A stretch of 64,000 bases of DNA from Petrolisthes cinctipes (Eukaryota; Arthropoda; Malacostraca; Decapoda; Porcellanidae): positions 372,001 through 436,000 of the forward strand of contig JAWQEG010001306.1 of the NCBI GenBank assembly GCA_033782935.1, read 5' to 3'. Positions 10,310 through 22,497 of this stretch are shown here, piece after piece; the first letter of the stretch is position 1, and each line of letters starts with the position of its first letter. Position numbers and translations under genes: made by a program. Below the pieces are notes generated by a model that was not told where the DNA came from, did no database searches, and was given only the letters and a program-made list of their open reading frames with translations.

Positions 10310-12962
10310 GTTTATATCTCAAATTCAAGCCCTAAACACCCGAAAATTCGATATTTTTGGGTCCCAGAAGCGATCTGTACATGCTTACTCAGTGCTAGAA
10401 TATTTTCAAAATATAGGCCAAAAATCATGCTAAAAATCGATATTTTAGGTGCCAAAAAGTCGATATCTCAAATTCAGTCCCAAAACACCCGAAACTTCGA
10501 TATTTAGGGGTCCCAGAAGCGATCTGTACATGCCTACTCCGTGTTAGAGTATTTTTAAAATACAGTCAAAAAACATACTGAAAATCGATCTTTTAGGTGC
10601 CCAAAAGTCGATATGTGCATTCATCTTCTGTACCCGTTTATATCTCAAATTCTGGCCCTAAACACCCGAAAATTCGATATTTTGGGGTCCCAGAAGCGAT
10701 CTGTACATGCCTACTCCGTGTTAGAGTATTTTCAAAATTCAGGCCCAAAACATGCTAAAAATCGATATTTTTGGTGCCCAAAGTCAATATGTTTATGCAT
10801 CTTCTATATTCGTTTATATCTCAAATTCAGGCTCAAAACACCCGAAAATTCGATATTTTGGGGTCCCAGAAGCGATCTGTACATGCCTACTCAGTGCTAG
10901 AATGTTTTCAAAATATAGGCTCAAAACATGCTCAAAATCGATATTTTAGGTGCCCAAAAGTCGATATGTGCATGCATCTTCTGTAATCGTTTATATCTAA
11001 AATTCAGGCTCAAAACACCCGAAAATTCGATATTTTGGGGTTCCAGAAGCGATCTGTACATGCCTACTCAGTGCTAGAATAATTTCAAAATATAGGCTCA
11101 AAACATGCTAAAAATCGATATTTTAGGTGCGTAAAGGCGATACCTCAAATTAAGGCCCAAAACACCCGAAAATTCGATATTTAGGGGTCCCAGAAGCGAT
11201 CTGTACATGCCTACTCCGTGTTAGAGTATTTTCAAATTACAGGCCAAAAACATACTGAAAATCGATCTTTTAGGTGCCCAAAAGTCGATATGTGAATGCA
11301 TCTTCTGTACCCGTTTATATCTCAAATTCTGGCCCTAAACACCCGAAAATTCGATATTTTTGGGTCCCAGAAGCGATCTGTACATGCCTACTCAGAGCTA
11401 GAATGTTTTCAAAATATAGGCTCAAAACATGCTCAAAATCGATATTTTAGGTGCCCAAAAGTCGATATGTGCATGCATCTTCTATACTCGTTTATATCTC
11501 AAATTCAGGCTCAAAACACCCGAAAATTCGATATTTTGGGGTCCCAGAAGTGATCTGTATATGCCTACTCAGTGCTAGAATGTTTTCAAAATATAGGCTC
11601 AAAACATGCTAGAAATCGATATTTTAGGTGCGTAAAGGCGATATCTCAAATTCAGGCCAAAAACACCCGAAAATTCGATATTTTTGGGGCCCAGAAGTGA
11701 TCTGTACATGCCTACTCCGTGTTAGAGTATTTTCAAAATACAGGCCCAAAACATGCTCAAAATCGATGTTTTAGGTGCCCAAAAGTCGATATGTGCATGC
11801 ATCTTCAGTACCCGTTTATATCTCAAATTCAGGCTCAAAACACCCGAAAATTCGATATTTTGGGGTCCCAGAAGCGATCTGTACATGCCTACTCCGTGTT
11901 AGAATATTTTCAAAATACCGGCCCAAAACATGCTGAAAATCGATAATTTAGATGCCCAAAGTCAATATGTGCATGTATCTTCTGTACCCGTTTATATCTC
12001 AAATTCAGGCTCAAAACACCCGAAAATTCAATATTTTGGGGTAACAGAAGCAATCTGTACATGCTTACTCAGTGTTAGAATATTTTCTAAATATAGGCTA
12101 AAAACATGCTAAAAATCGATATTTTAGGTGCCAAAAAGTCGATATCTCAAATTCAGTCCCAAAACACCCGAAACTTTGATATTTAGGGGTCCCAGAAGCG
12201 ATCTGTACATGCCTACTCAGTGTTAGAGTATTTTCAAAATATAGGCTCAAAACATGCTCAAAATCGATCTTTTAGGTGCCCAAAAGTCGATTTTGCATGC
12301 ATCTTCTGTACCCGTTTATATCTCAAATTCAGGCTCAAAACACCCGAAAATTCAATATTTTTGGGTCCCAGAAGCAATCTGTACATGCCTACTCAGTGCT
12401 AGAATATTTTCAAAATATAGGCTAAAAACATGCTAAAAATCGGTATTTTAGGTGCCAAAAAGTCGATATCTCAAATTATGGCCCAAAAGACCCGAAAATT
12501 CGATATTTAGGGGTCCCAGAAGCGATCTGTAAATGCATACTCCGTGTTAGATTATTTTTAAAATACAGGCCCAAAACATGCTCAAAATTGATGTTTTAGG
12601 TGCCAAAATGTCGATATGTGCATGCATCTTCAGTACCCGTTTATATCTCAAATTCAGGCTCAAAACACCCGAAAATTCGATATTTTGGGGTAACAGAAGC
12701 AATCTGTACATGCCTACTCAGTGCTAGAATATTTTCAAAATATAGGCTAAAAACACGCTAAAAATCGATATTTTAGGTGCGTAAAGGCGATATCTCAAAT
12801 TAAGGCCCAAAACACCCGAAAATTCGATATTTAGGGGTCCCAGAAGCGATCTGTACATGCGTACTCCGTGTTAGAGTATTTTCAAAATACAGGTTAAAAA
12901 CATACTGAAAATCGATCTTTTAGGTGCCCAAAAGTCGATATGTGCATGCATCTTCTGTACCC
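10310..12962. repeat. Higher-order block of about 2653 bp, copy 1
   Basis: The first part matches copy 2 at an offset of 2653 (10613 with 13266, 10752 with 13405), and the later part at 2152 (11719 with 13871, 12220 with 14372). Shared private features include GCCAAAAATCATGC, TATTCGTTTATATC, TCTGTAATCG and GTCGATTTTGCATGC. The offset change of 501 bp equals two L monomers plus one S' (177+177+147), so whole monomers were lost from copy 2 or gained here. Confidence 0.88.
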
Positions 12963-14804
12963 GTTTATATCTCAAATTCAAGCCCTAAACACCCGAAAAT
13001 GCGATATTTTTGGGTCCCAGAAGCGATCTGTACATGCCTACTCAGTGCTAGAATATTTTCAAAATATAGGCCAAAAATCATGCTAGAAATCGATATTTTA
13101 GGTGCCAAAAAGTCGATATCTCAAATTCAGTCCCAAAACACCCGAAACTTCGATATTTAGGGGTCCCAGAAGCGATCTGTACATGCCTACTCCGTGTTAG
13201 AGTATTTTTAAAATACAGGCCAAAAACATACTGAAAATCGATCTTTTAGGTGCCCAAAAGTCGATATGTGCATGCATCTTCTGTACCCGTTTATATCTCA
13301 AATTCTGGCCCTAAACACCCGAAAATTCGATATTTTGGGGTCCCAGAAGCGATCTGTACATGCCTACTCCGTGTTAGAGTATTTTCAAAATTCAGGCCCA
13401 AAACATGCTAAAAATCGATATTTTTGGTGCCCAAAGTCAATATGTGTATGCATCTTCTATATTCGTTTATATCTCAAATTCAGGCTCAAAACACCCGAAA
13501 ATTCGATATTTTGGGGTCCCAGAAGCGATCTGTACATGCCTACTCAGTGCTAGAATGTTTTCAAAATATAGGCTCAAAACATGCTCAAAATCGATATTTT
13601 AGGTGCCCAAAAGTCGATATGTGCATGCATCTTCTGTAATCGTTTATATCTAAAATTCAGGCTCAAAACACCCGAAAATTCGATATTTTGGGGTCCCAGA
13701 AGTGATCTGTATATGCCTACTCAGTGCTAGAATGTTTTCAAAATATAGGCTCAAAACATGCTAAAAATCGATATTTTAGGTGCGTAAAGGCGATATCTCA
13801 AATTCAGGCCAAAAACACCCGAAAATTCGATATTTATGGGGCCCAGAAGTGATCTGTACATGCCTACTCCGTGTTAGAGTATTTTCAAAATACAGGCCCA
13901 AAACATGCTCAAAATCGATGTTTTAGGTGCCCAAAAGTCGATATGTGCATGCATCTTCAGTACCCGTTTATATCTCAAATTCAGGCTCAAAACACCCGAA
14001 AATTCAATATTTTGGGGTCCCAGAAGCGATCTGTACATGCCTACTCCGTGTTAGAATATTTTCAAAATACCGGCCCAAAACATGCTGAAAATCGATAATT
14101 TAGATGCCCAAAGTCAATATGTGCATGTATCTTCTGTACCCGTTTATATCTCAAATTCAGGCTCAAAACACCCGAAAATTCAATATTTTGGGGTAACAGA
14201 AGCAATCTGTACATGCTTACTCAGTGTTAGAATATTTTCAAAACATAGGCTAAAAACATGCTAAAAATCGATATTTTAGGTGCCAAAAAGTCGATATCTC
14301 AAATTCAGTCCCAAAACACCCGAAACTTTGATATTTAGGGGTCCCAGAAGCGATCTGTACATGCCTACTCAGTGTTAGAGTATTTTCAAAATATAGGCTC
14401 AAAACATGCTCAAAATCGATCTTTTAGGTGCCCAAAAGTCGATTTTGCATGCATCTTCTGCACCCGTTTATATCTCAAATTCAGGCTCAAAACACCCGAA
14501 AATTCAATATTTTTGGGTCCCAGAAGCAATCTGTACATGCCTACTCAGTGCTAGAATATTTTCAAAATATAGGCTAAAAACATGCTAGAAATCGGTATTT
14601 TAGGTGCTAAAAAGTCGATATCTCAAATTATGGCCCAAAAGACCCGAAAATTCGTTATTTAGGGGTCCCAGAAGCGATCTGTAAATGCATACTCCGTGTT
14701 AGATTATTTTTAAAATACAGGCCCAAAACATGCTCAAAATTGATGTTTTAGGTGCCAAAATGTCGATATGTGCATGCATCTTCAGTACCCGTTTATATCT
14801 CAAA
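12963..14804. repeat. Higher-order block, copy 2 lacking 501 bp
   Basis: Collinear with 10310-12650 apart from a 501-bp loss. The join lies near 13640-13690, where sequence matching about 11030 switches to sequence matching about 11530 (marker AGAAGTGATCTGTATATGCC). The match ends near 14805, where TTCAGGCT in copy 1 becomes TTCTGGCC here. Confidence 0.87.
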
Positions 14805-17004
14805 TTCTGGCCCTAAACACCCAAAAATTCAATATTTTGGGGTCCCAGAAGCAATCTGTACATGCCTACTCAGTGCTAGAATATTTTCAAAATATAGGCT
14901 AAAAACATGCTAAAAATCGATATTTTAGGTGCCAAAAAGTCTATATCTAAAATTAAGGCCCAAAACACCCGAAAATTCGATATTTTGGGGTCCCAGAAGC
15001 GATCTGTACATGCCTACTCCGTGTTAGAGTATTTTCAAAATTCAGGCCCAAAACATGCTGAAAATCGATATTTTTGGTGCCCAAAGTCAATATGTGTATG
15101 CATCTTCTATACTCGTTTATATCTCAAATTCAGGCTCAAAACACCCGAAAATTCGATATTTTGGGTCCCAGAAGCGATCTGTACATCCCTACTCAGTGCT
15201 AGAATGTTTTCAAAATATAGGATCAAAACATGCTCAAAATCGATATTTTAGGTGCCCAAAAGTCGATATGTGCATGCATCTTCTGTACTCGTTTATATCT
15301 CAAATTCAGGCTCAAAACACCCGAAAATTTTTTTTTGGGGTCCCAGAAGCGATCTGTATATGCCTACTTTGTGTTAGAGTATTTTCAAAATACAGGCCAA
15401 AAAAATACTGAAAATCGATTATTTAGATTCCCAAAGTCAATATGTGCATGTATCTTCTGTACCCGTTTATATCTCAAATTCAGGCTCAAAACACCCGAAA
15501 ATTCAATATTTTGGGGTAACAGAAGCAATCTGTACATGCCTACTCAATGTTAGAATATTTTCAAAATATAAGCTAAAAACATGCTAAAAATCGATATTTT
15601 AGGTGCCAAAAAGTCGATATGTGCATGCATCTTCTGTACCCGTTTATATCTCAAATTCAGGCTAAAAACACCCGAAAATTCAATTTTTTGGGGTCCCAGA
15701 AGCAATCTGTACATGCCTACTCAGTGCTAGAATATATTTAAAATATAGGCTAAAAACATGCTAAAAATCGATATTTTAGGTGCCTAAAAGTCGATATCTC
15801 AATTTAAGGCCCAAAACACCCGAAAATTTGATATTTAGGGGTCACTGATGCGATCTGTACATGCCTACTCCGTGTTAGAGTATTTTCAAAATACCTGCCA
15901 AAAACATACTGAAAATCGATCTTTTAGGTGTCCAAAAGTCGATATGTGCATGCATCTTCTGTACCCGTTTATATCTCAAATTCTGGCCCTAAACACCCGA
16001 AAATTCGATATTTTTGGGTCCCAGAAGCGATCTGTACATGCCTACTCAGTGCTAGAATGTTTTCAAAATATAGGCTCAAAACATGCTCAAAATCGATATT
16101 TTAGGTGCCCAAAAGTCGATATGTGCAAGCATCTTCTGTACTCGTATATATCTTAAATTTAAGCTCAAAACACCCGAAAATTCGATATTTTGGGGTCCCA
16201 TAAGCGATCTGTTCATGCCTACTCAGTGCTAGAATATTTTCAAAATATAGGCTCAAAACATTCTAAAAATCGATATTTTAGGTGCGTAAAAGCGATATCT
16301 CAAATTCAGGCCAAAAACACCCGAAAATTCGATATTTTGGGGTCCCAGAAGCGATCTGTACATGCCTACTCCGTGTTAGAGTATTTTCAAAATTCAGGCC
16401 CAAAACATGCTGAAAATCGATATTTTTGGTGCCCAAAGTCAATAAGTGTATGCATCTTCTATACTCGTTTATATCTCAAATTCAGGCTCAAAACATCCGA
16501 AAATTCGATATTTTGGGGTCCCAGAAGCGATCTGTACATGCCTACTCAGTGCTAGAATGTTTTCAAAATATAGGCTCAAAACATGCTCAAAATCGATATT
16601 TTAGGTGCCCAAAGTCGATATGTGCATGCATCTTCTGTACTCGTATATATCTCAAATTTATGCTCAAAACACCCGAAAATTCGATATTTTGGGGTCCCAG
16701 AGGCGATCTGTACATGCCTACTCAGTGCAAGAATATTTTCAAAATATAGGCTCAAAACATGCTAAAAATCGATATTTTAGGTGCGTAAAGGCGATATCTC
16801 AAATTCAGGCCCAAAACACCTGAAAATTCGATATTTTTGGGGCCCAGAAGTGATCTGTACATGCCTACTCCGTGTTAGAGTTTTTTAAAAATACAGGCCC
16901 AAAACATGCTTAAAATTGATGTTTTAGGTGCCAAAAAGTCGATATGTGCATGCATCTTCAGTACCCGTTTATATCTCAAATTCAGGCTCAAAACACAAGA
17001 AAAT
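14805..17004. repeat. Satellite monomers between two higher-order blocks
   Basis: Mixed L, L-, S and S' monomers. About 14.83-15.25 kb resembles 18.38-18.80 kb (offset 3553). At about 15327-15340 a monomer has a run of T in place of the usual TTCGATATTTT. No gene or foreign insertion seen. Confidence 0.88.
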
Positions 17005-17077
17005 TCTATCACGGAGTAGGCATGTACAGATCGCTTCTGAGACAGAAGCGATCTGTACATGCCTACTCCGTGATAGA
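17005..17077. repeat. Perfect 35-bp inverted repeat (palindrome) inside the array
   Basis: The left arm 17005-17039 is the exact reverse complement of the right arm 17043-17077, with a 3-base AGA spacer at 17040-17042. The right arm is normal forward satellite (CAGAAGCGATCTG to CTCCGTGATAGA); the left arm is its inverted copy and replaces the usual GATATTTTGGGGTC stretch. The interval between flanking forward TGTACATG landmarks is 198 bp (16856 to 17054) instead of 177, a net gain of 21 bp. A fold-back template switch during replication or repair would produce this. It lies just left of the 2504-bp duplication. A cloning or assembly artefact cannot be excluded from sequence alone. Confidence 0.97.
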
Positions 17078-17128
17078 GTATTTTTAAAATACAGGCTAAA
17101 AACATACTGAAAATCGATCTTTTAGGTG

Positions 17129-19632
17129 CCCAAAAGTCGATATGAGCATGCATCTTCTATACTTGTTTATATCTCAAATTCAAGCCCTAAACACCCGAAA
17201 ATTCGATATTTTTGGGTCCCAGATGCGATCTGTACATGCCTACTCAGTGCTAGAATGTTTTCAAAATATAGGCTCAAAACATGCTCGAAATCGATATTTT
17301 AGGTGCCCAAAAGTCGATATGTGCATGCATCTTCTGTACCCGTTTATATCTCAAATTCAGGCTCAAAACACCCGAAAATTCAATATTTTGGGGTCCCAGA
17401 AGCAATCTGTACATGCCTACTCAGTGCTAGAATATTTTCAAAAAATAGGCTCAAAACATGCTAAAAATCGATATTTTAGGTGCATAAAGGCGATATCTCA
17501 AATTAAGGCCCAAAACACCCGAAAATTCGATATTTAGGGGTCCCAGAAGCGATCTGTACATGTCTACTCCGTGTTAGAGTATTTTCAAGATACAGGCCAA
17601 AAACATACTGAAAATCGATCTTTTAGTTGCCCAAAAGTCGATATGTGCATGCATTTTCTGTACCCGTTTATATCTCAAATTCAGGCCCAAAACACCCGAA
17701 AATTCGATATTTTGGGGGCCCAGAAGTGATCTGTACATGCCTACTCCGTGTTAGAGTATTTTTAAAAAACAGGCCCAAAACATGCTCAAAATCGATGTTT
17801 TAGGTGCCCAAAAGTCGATATGTGCATGCATCTTCAGTACCCGTTTATATCTCAAATTCAGGCTCAAAACTCCCGAAAATTCGATATTTTGGGGTCCCAG
17901 AAGCGATCTCTACATGCCTACTCCGTGTTAGAATATTTTCAAAATATAGGCCCAAAACATACTGAAAATCGATAATTTAGATGCCCAAAGTCAATATGTG
18001 CATGTATCTTATGTACCCGTTTATATCTCAAATTCTGGCTCAAAACACCCGTAAATTCAATATTTTCGGGAAACAGAATCAATCTGTACATGCCAACTCA
18101 GTGTTAGAATATTTTCAAAATATAGGCTACAAACATGCTAAAAATCGATATTTTAGGTGACAAAAAGTCGAGATATGAAATTCAGTCCCAAAACACCCGA
18201 AACTTTGATATTTAGGGGTCCCAGAAGCGATCTGTACATGCCTACTCAGTGTTAGAGTTTTTTCAAAATACAGGCCAAAAACATACTGAAAATCGATCTT
18301 TTAGGTGCCCAAAAGTCGATATGTGCATGCATCTTCTGTACCCGTTTATATCTCAAATTCTGGCCCTAAACACCCTAAAATCCAATATTTTGGGGTCCCA
18401 GAAGCAATCTGTACATGCCTACTCAGTGCTAGAATATTTTCAAAATATAGGCTAAAAACATGCTAAAAATCGATATTTTAGGTGCCAAAAAGTCGATATC
18501 TCAAATTAAGGCTCAAAACACCCGAAAATTCGATATTTTGGGGTCCCAGAAGCGATCTGTACATGCCTACTCCGTGTTAGAGTATTTTCAAAATTCAGGC
18601 CCAAAACATGCTGAAAATCGATATTTTTGGTGCCCAAAGTCAATATGTGTATGCATCTTCTATACTCGTTTATATCTCAAATTCAGGCTCAAAACACCGG
18701 AAATTCGATATTTTGGGGTCCCAGAAGCGATCTGTACATGCCTACTCAGTGCTAGAATGTTTTCAAAATATAGGCTCAAAACATGCTCAAAATCGATATT
18801 TTAGGTGCCAAAAAGTCGATATGTGCATGCATCTTCTGTACCCGTTTATATCTCAAATTCTGGCCCTAAACACCCAAAAATTCAATATTTTGGGGTCCCA
18901 GAAGCAATCTGTACATGCCTACTCAGTGCTAGAATATTTTTAAAATATAGGCTAAAAACATGCTAAAAATCGATATTTTAGGTGCCAAAAAGTCGATATC
19001 TCAAATTCAGGCCCAAAACACCCGAAAATTTGATATTTAGGGGTCCCATATGCGATCTGTACATGCCTACTCCGTGTTAGAGTATTTTCAAAATACAGGC
19101 CAAAAACACTGAAAATCGATCTTTTAGGTGCCAAAAAGTCGATATGTGCATGCACTTTCAGTACCCGTTTATATCTCAAATTCAGGCTCAAAACACCCGA
19201 AATTTCGGTATTTTGGGGTCCCAGAAGCGATCGGTAAATGCCTCCTCCGTATTAGAGTATTTTCAAAATACATGCCCAAAACATGCTCAAAATCGATATT
19301 TTAGGTGCCCAAAAGTCGATATGCGCATGCATCTTCTGTACCCGTTTATATCTCAAATTCAGGCTCAAAACACCCGAAAATTCAATATTTTTGTGTCCCA
19401 GAAGCAATCTGTATATGCCTACTCAGTGCTAGAATATTTTCAAAAAATAGGCTAAAAACATGCTAAAAATCGATATTTTAGGTGCCAAAAAGTCGATATC
19501 TCAAATTAAGGCCCAAAACACCCGAAAATTCGATATTTAGGGGTCCCAGATGCGATCTGTACATGCCTACTCCGTGTTAGAGTATTTTCAAAATACAGGC
19601 CAAAAACATACTGAAAATCGATCTTTTAGGTG
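17129..19632. repeat. 2504-bp tandem duplication, copy 1
   Basis: Collinear with 19633-22136 at a constant offset of 2504 (18249 with 20753, 18608 with 21112, 19144 with 21648). I noted about ten substitutions and no indels by eye. Shared private variants include ATGAGCATGC, TATACTTG, GCATAAAGGCG, TTTCAAGATACAGG, GTCGAGATATG and ATCGGTAAATGCC. Near identity over 2.5 kb indicates recent duplication. Confidence 0.93.
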
Positions 19633-22136
19633 TCCAAAAGTCGATATGAGCATGCATCTTCTATACTTGTTTATATCTCAAATTCAAGCCCTAAACACCC
19701 GAAAATTCGATATTTTTGGGTCCCAGATGCGATCTGTACATGCCTACTCAGTGCTAGAATGTTTTCAAAATATAGGCTCAAAACATGCTCGAAATCGATA
19801 TTTTAGGTGCCCAAAAGTCGATATGTGCATGCATCTTCTGTACCCGTTTATATCTCAAATTCAGGCTCAAAACACCCGAAAATTCAATATTTTGGGGTCC
19901 CAGAAGCAATCTGTACATGCCTACTCAGTGCTAGAATATTTTCAAAAAATAGGCTCAAAACATGCTAAAAATCGATATTTTAGGTGCATAAAGGCGATAT
20001 CTCAAATTAAGGCCCAAAACACCCGAAAATTCGATATTTAGGGGTCCCAGAAGCGATCTGTACATGTCTACTCCGTGTTAGAGTATTTTCAAGATACAGG
20101 CCAAAAACATACTGAAAATCGATCTTTTAGTTGCCCAAAAGTCGATATGTGCATGCATTTTCTGTACCCGTTTATATCTCAAATTCAGGCCCAAAACACC
20201 CGAAAATTCGATATTTTGGGGGCCCAGAAGTGATCTGTACATGCCTACTCCGTGTTAGAGTATTTTTAAAAAACAGGCCCAAAACATGCTCAAAATCGAT
20301 GTTTTAGGTGCCCAAAAGTCGATATGTGCATGCATCTTCAGTACCCGTTTATATCTCAAATTCAGTCTCAAAACTCCCGAAAATTCGATATTTTGGGGTC
20401 CCAGAAGCGATCTCTACATGCCTACTCCGTGTTAGAATATTTTCAAAATATAGGCCCAAAACATACTGAAAATCGATAATTTAGATGCCCAAAGTCAATA
20501 TGTGCATGTATCTTATGTACCCGTTTATATCTCAAATTCAGGCTCAAAACACCCGTAAATTCAATATTTTCGGGTAACAGAATCAATCTGTACATGCCAA
20601 CTCAGTGTTAGAATATTTTCAAAATATAGGCTACAAACATGCTAAAAATCGATATTTTAGGTGCCAAAAAGTCGAGATATGAAATTCAGTCCCAAAACAC
20701 CCGAAACTTTGATATTTAGGGGTCCCAGAAGCGTTCTGTACATGCCTACTCAGTGTTAGAGTATTTTCAAAATACAGGCCAAAAACATACTGAAAATCGA
20801 TCTTTTAGGTGCCCAAAAGTCGATATGTGCATGCATCTTCTGTACCCGTTTATATCTCAAATTCTGGCCCTAAACACCCTAAAATTCAATATTTTGGGGT
20901 CCCAGAAGCAATCTGTACATGCCTACTCAGTGCTAGAATATTTTCAAAATATAGGCTAAAAACATGCTAAAAATCGATATTTTAGGTGCCAAAAAGTCGA
21001 TATCTCAAATTAAGGCTCAAAACACCCGAAAATTCGATACTTTGGGGTCCCAGAAGCGATCTGTACATGCCTACTCCGTGTTAGAGTATTTTCAAAATTC
21101 AGGCCCAAAACATGCTGAAAATCGATATTTTTGGTGCCCAAAGTCAATATGTGTATGCATCTTCTATACTCGTTTATATCTCAAATTCAGGCTCAAAACA
21201 CCGGAAATTCGATATTTTGGGGTCCCAGAAGCGATCTGTACATGCCTACTCAGTGCTAGAATGTTTTCAAAATATAGGCTCAAAACATGCTCAAAATCGA
21301 TATTTTAGGTGCCCAAAAGTCGATATGTGCATGCATCTTCTGTACCCGTTTATATCTCAAATTCTGGCCCTAAACACCCAAAAATTCAATATTTTGGGGT
21401 CCCAGAAGCAATCTGTACATGCCTACTCAGTGCTAGAATATTTTTAAAATATAGGCTAAAAACATGCTAAAAATCGATATTTTAGGTGCCAAAAAGTCGA
21501 TATCTCAAATTCAGGCCCAAAACACCCGAAAATTTGATATTTAGGGGTCCCATATGCGATCTGTACATGCCTACTCCGTGTTAGAGTATTTTCAAAATAC
21601 AGGCCAAAAACACTGAAAATCGATCTTTTAGGTGCCAAAAAGTCGATATGTGCATGCACTTTCAGTACCCGTTTATATCTCAAATTCAGGCTCAAAACAC
21701 CCGAAATTTCGGTATTTTGGGGTCCCAGAAGCGATCGGTAAATGCCTCCTCCGTATTAGAGTATTTTCAAAATACATGCCCAAAACATGCTCAAAATCGA
21801 TATTTTAGGTGCCCAAAAGTCGATATGTGCATGCATCTTCTGTACCCGTTTATATCTCAAATTCAGGCTCAAAACACCCGAAAATTCAATATTTTTGTGT
21901 CCCAGAAGCAATCTGTATATGCCTACTCAGTGCTAGAATATTTTCAAAAAATAGGCTAAAAACATGCTAAAAATCGATATTTTAGGTGCCAAAAAGTCGA
22001 TATCTCAAATTAAGGCCCAAAACACCCGAAAATTCGATATTTAGGGGTCCCAGATGCGATCTGTACATGCCTACTCCGTGTTAGAGTATTTTCAAAATAC
22101 AGGCCAAAAACATACTGAAAATCGATCTTTTAGGTG
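19633..22136. repeat. 2504-bp tandem duplication, copy 2
   Basis: Second copy of the unit at 17129-19632. The match into following sequence stops near 22145, where ATATATGCATGC and TTCTGTACCC replace ATGAGCATGC and TTCTATACTTG. Substitutions against copy 1 include GCGTTCTG (about 20734) for GCGATCTG and GATACTTTGGGG for GATATTTTGGGG. Confidence 0.93.
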
Positions 22137-22497
22137 TCCAAAAGTCGATATATGCATGCATCTTCTGTACCCGTTTATATCTCAAATTCTGGCCAGAAAC
22201 ACCCGAAAATTCGATATTTTTGGGTCCCAGAAGTGATCTGTACATGCCTACTCAGTGCTAGAATGTTTTCCAAATCTAGGCCCAAAACATGCTGAAAATA
22301 GATATTTTTGGTGCCCAAAGTCAATATGTGTATGCATCTTCTATACTTGTTTATATCTCAAATTCAGGCTCAAAACACCCGAAAATTCGATATTTTGGGG
22401 TCCTAGAATTGATCTGTACATGCCTACTCAGTGCTAGAATATTTTCAAAATATATGCTCAAAACATGCTAAAAATCGATATTTTAGGTGCGTAAAGG
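22137..22497. repeat. Short linker of satellite monomers between duplications
   Basis: Two L-type monomers and an S' with unusual variants (GGCCAGAAACACC, TTTTCCAAATCTAGG, TCCTAGAATTGATC). No long partner block was recognised. Confidence 0.85.

Noticed and set aside
15325..15345. Run of T as a possible polyA/T tail of a retroposon
   Set aside because: It is only about nine bases, sits inside a normal monomer at the usual TTCGATATTTT position, and has no target duplication or foreign sequence beside it.
16875..17153. 92-codon open frame on the minus strand
   Set aside because: It exists only because the inverted repeat at 17005-17077 places satellite sequence in the opposite orientation. The other minus-strand frames (18952-19191, 21456-21695, 28005-28208, 35063-35263) are also satellite read backwards.
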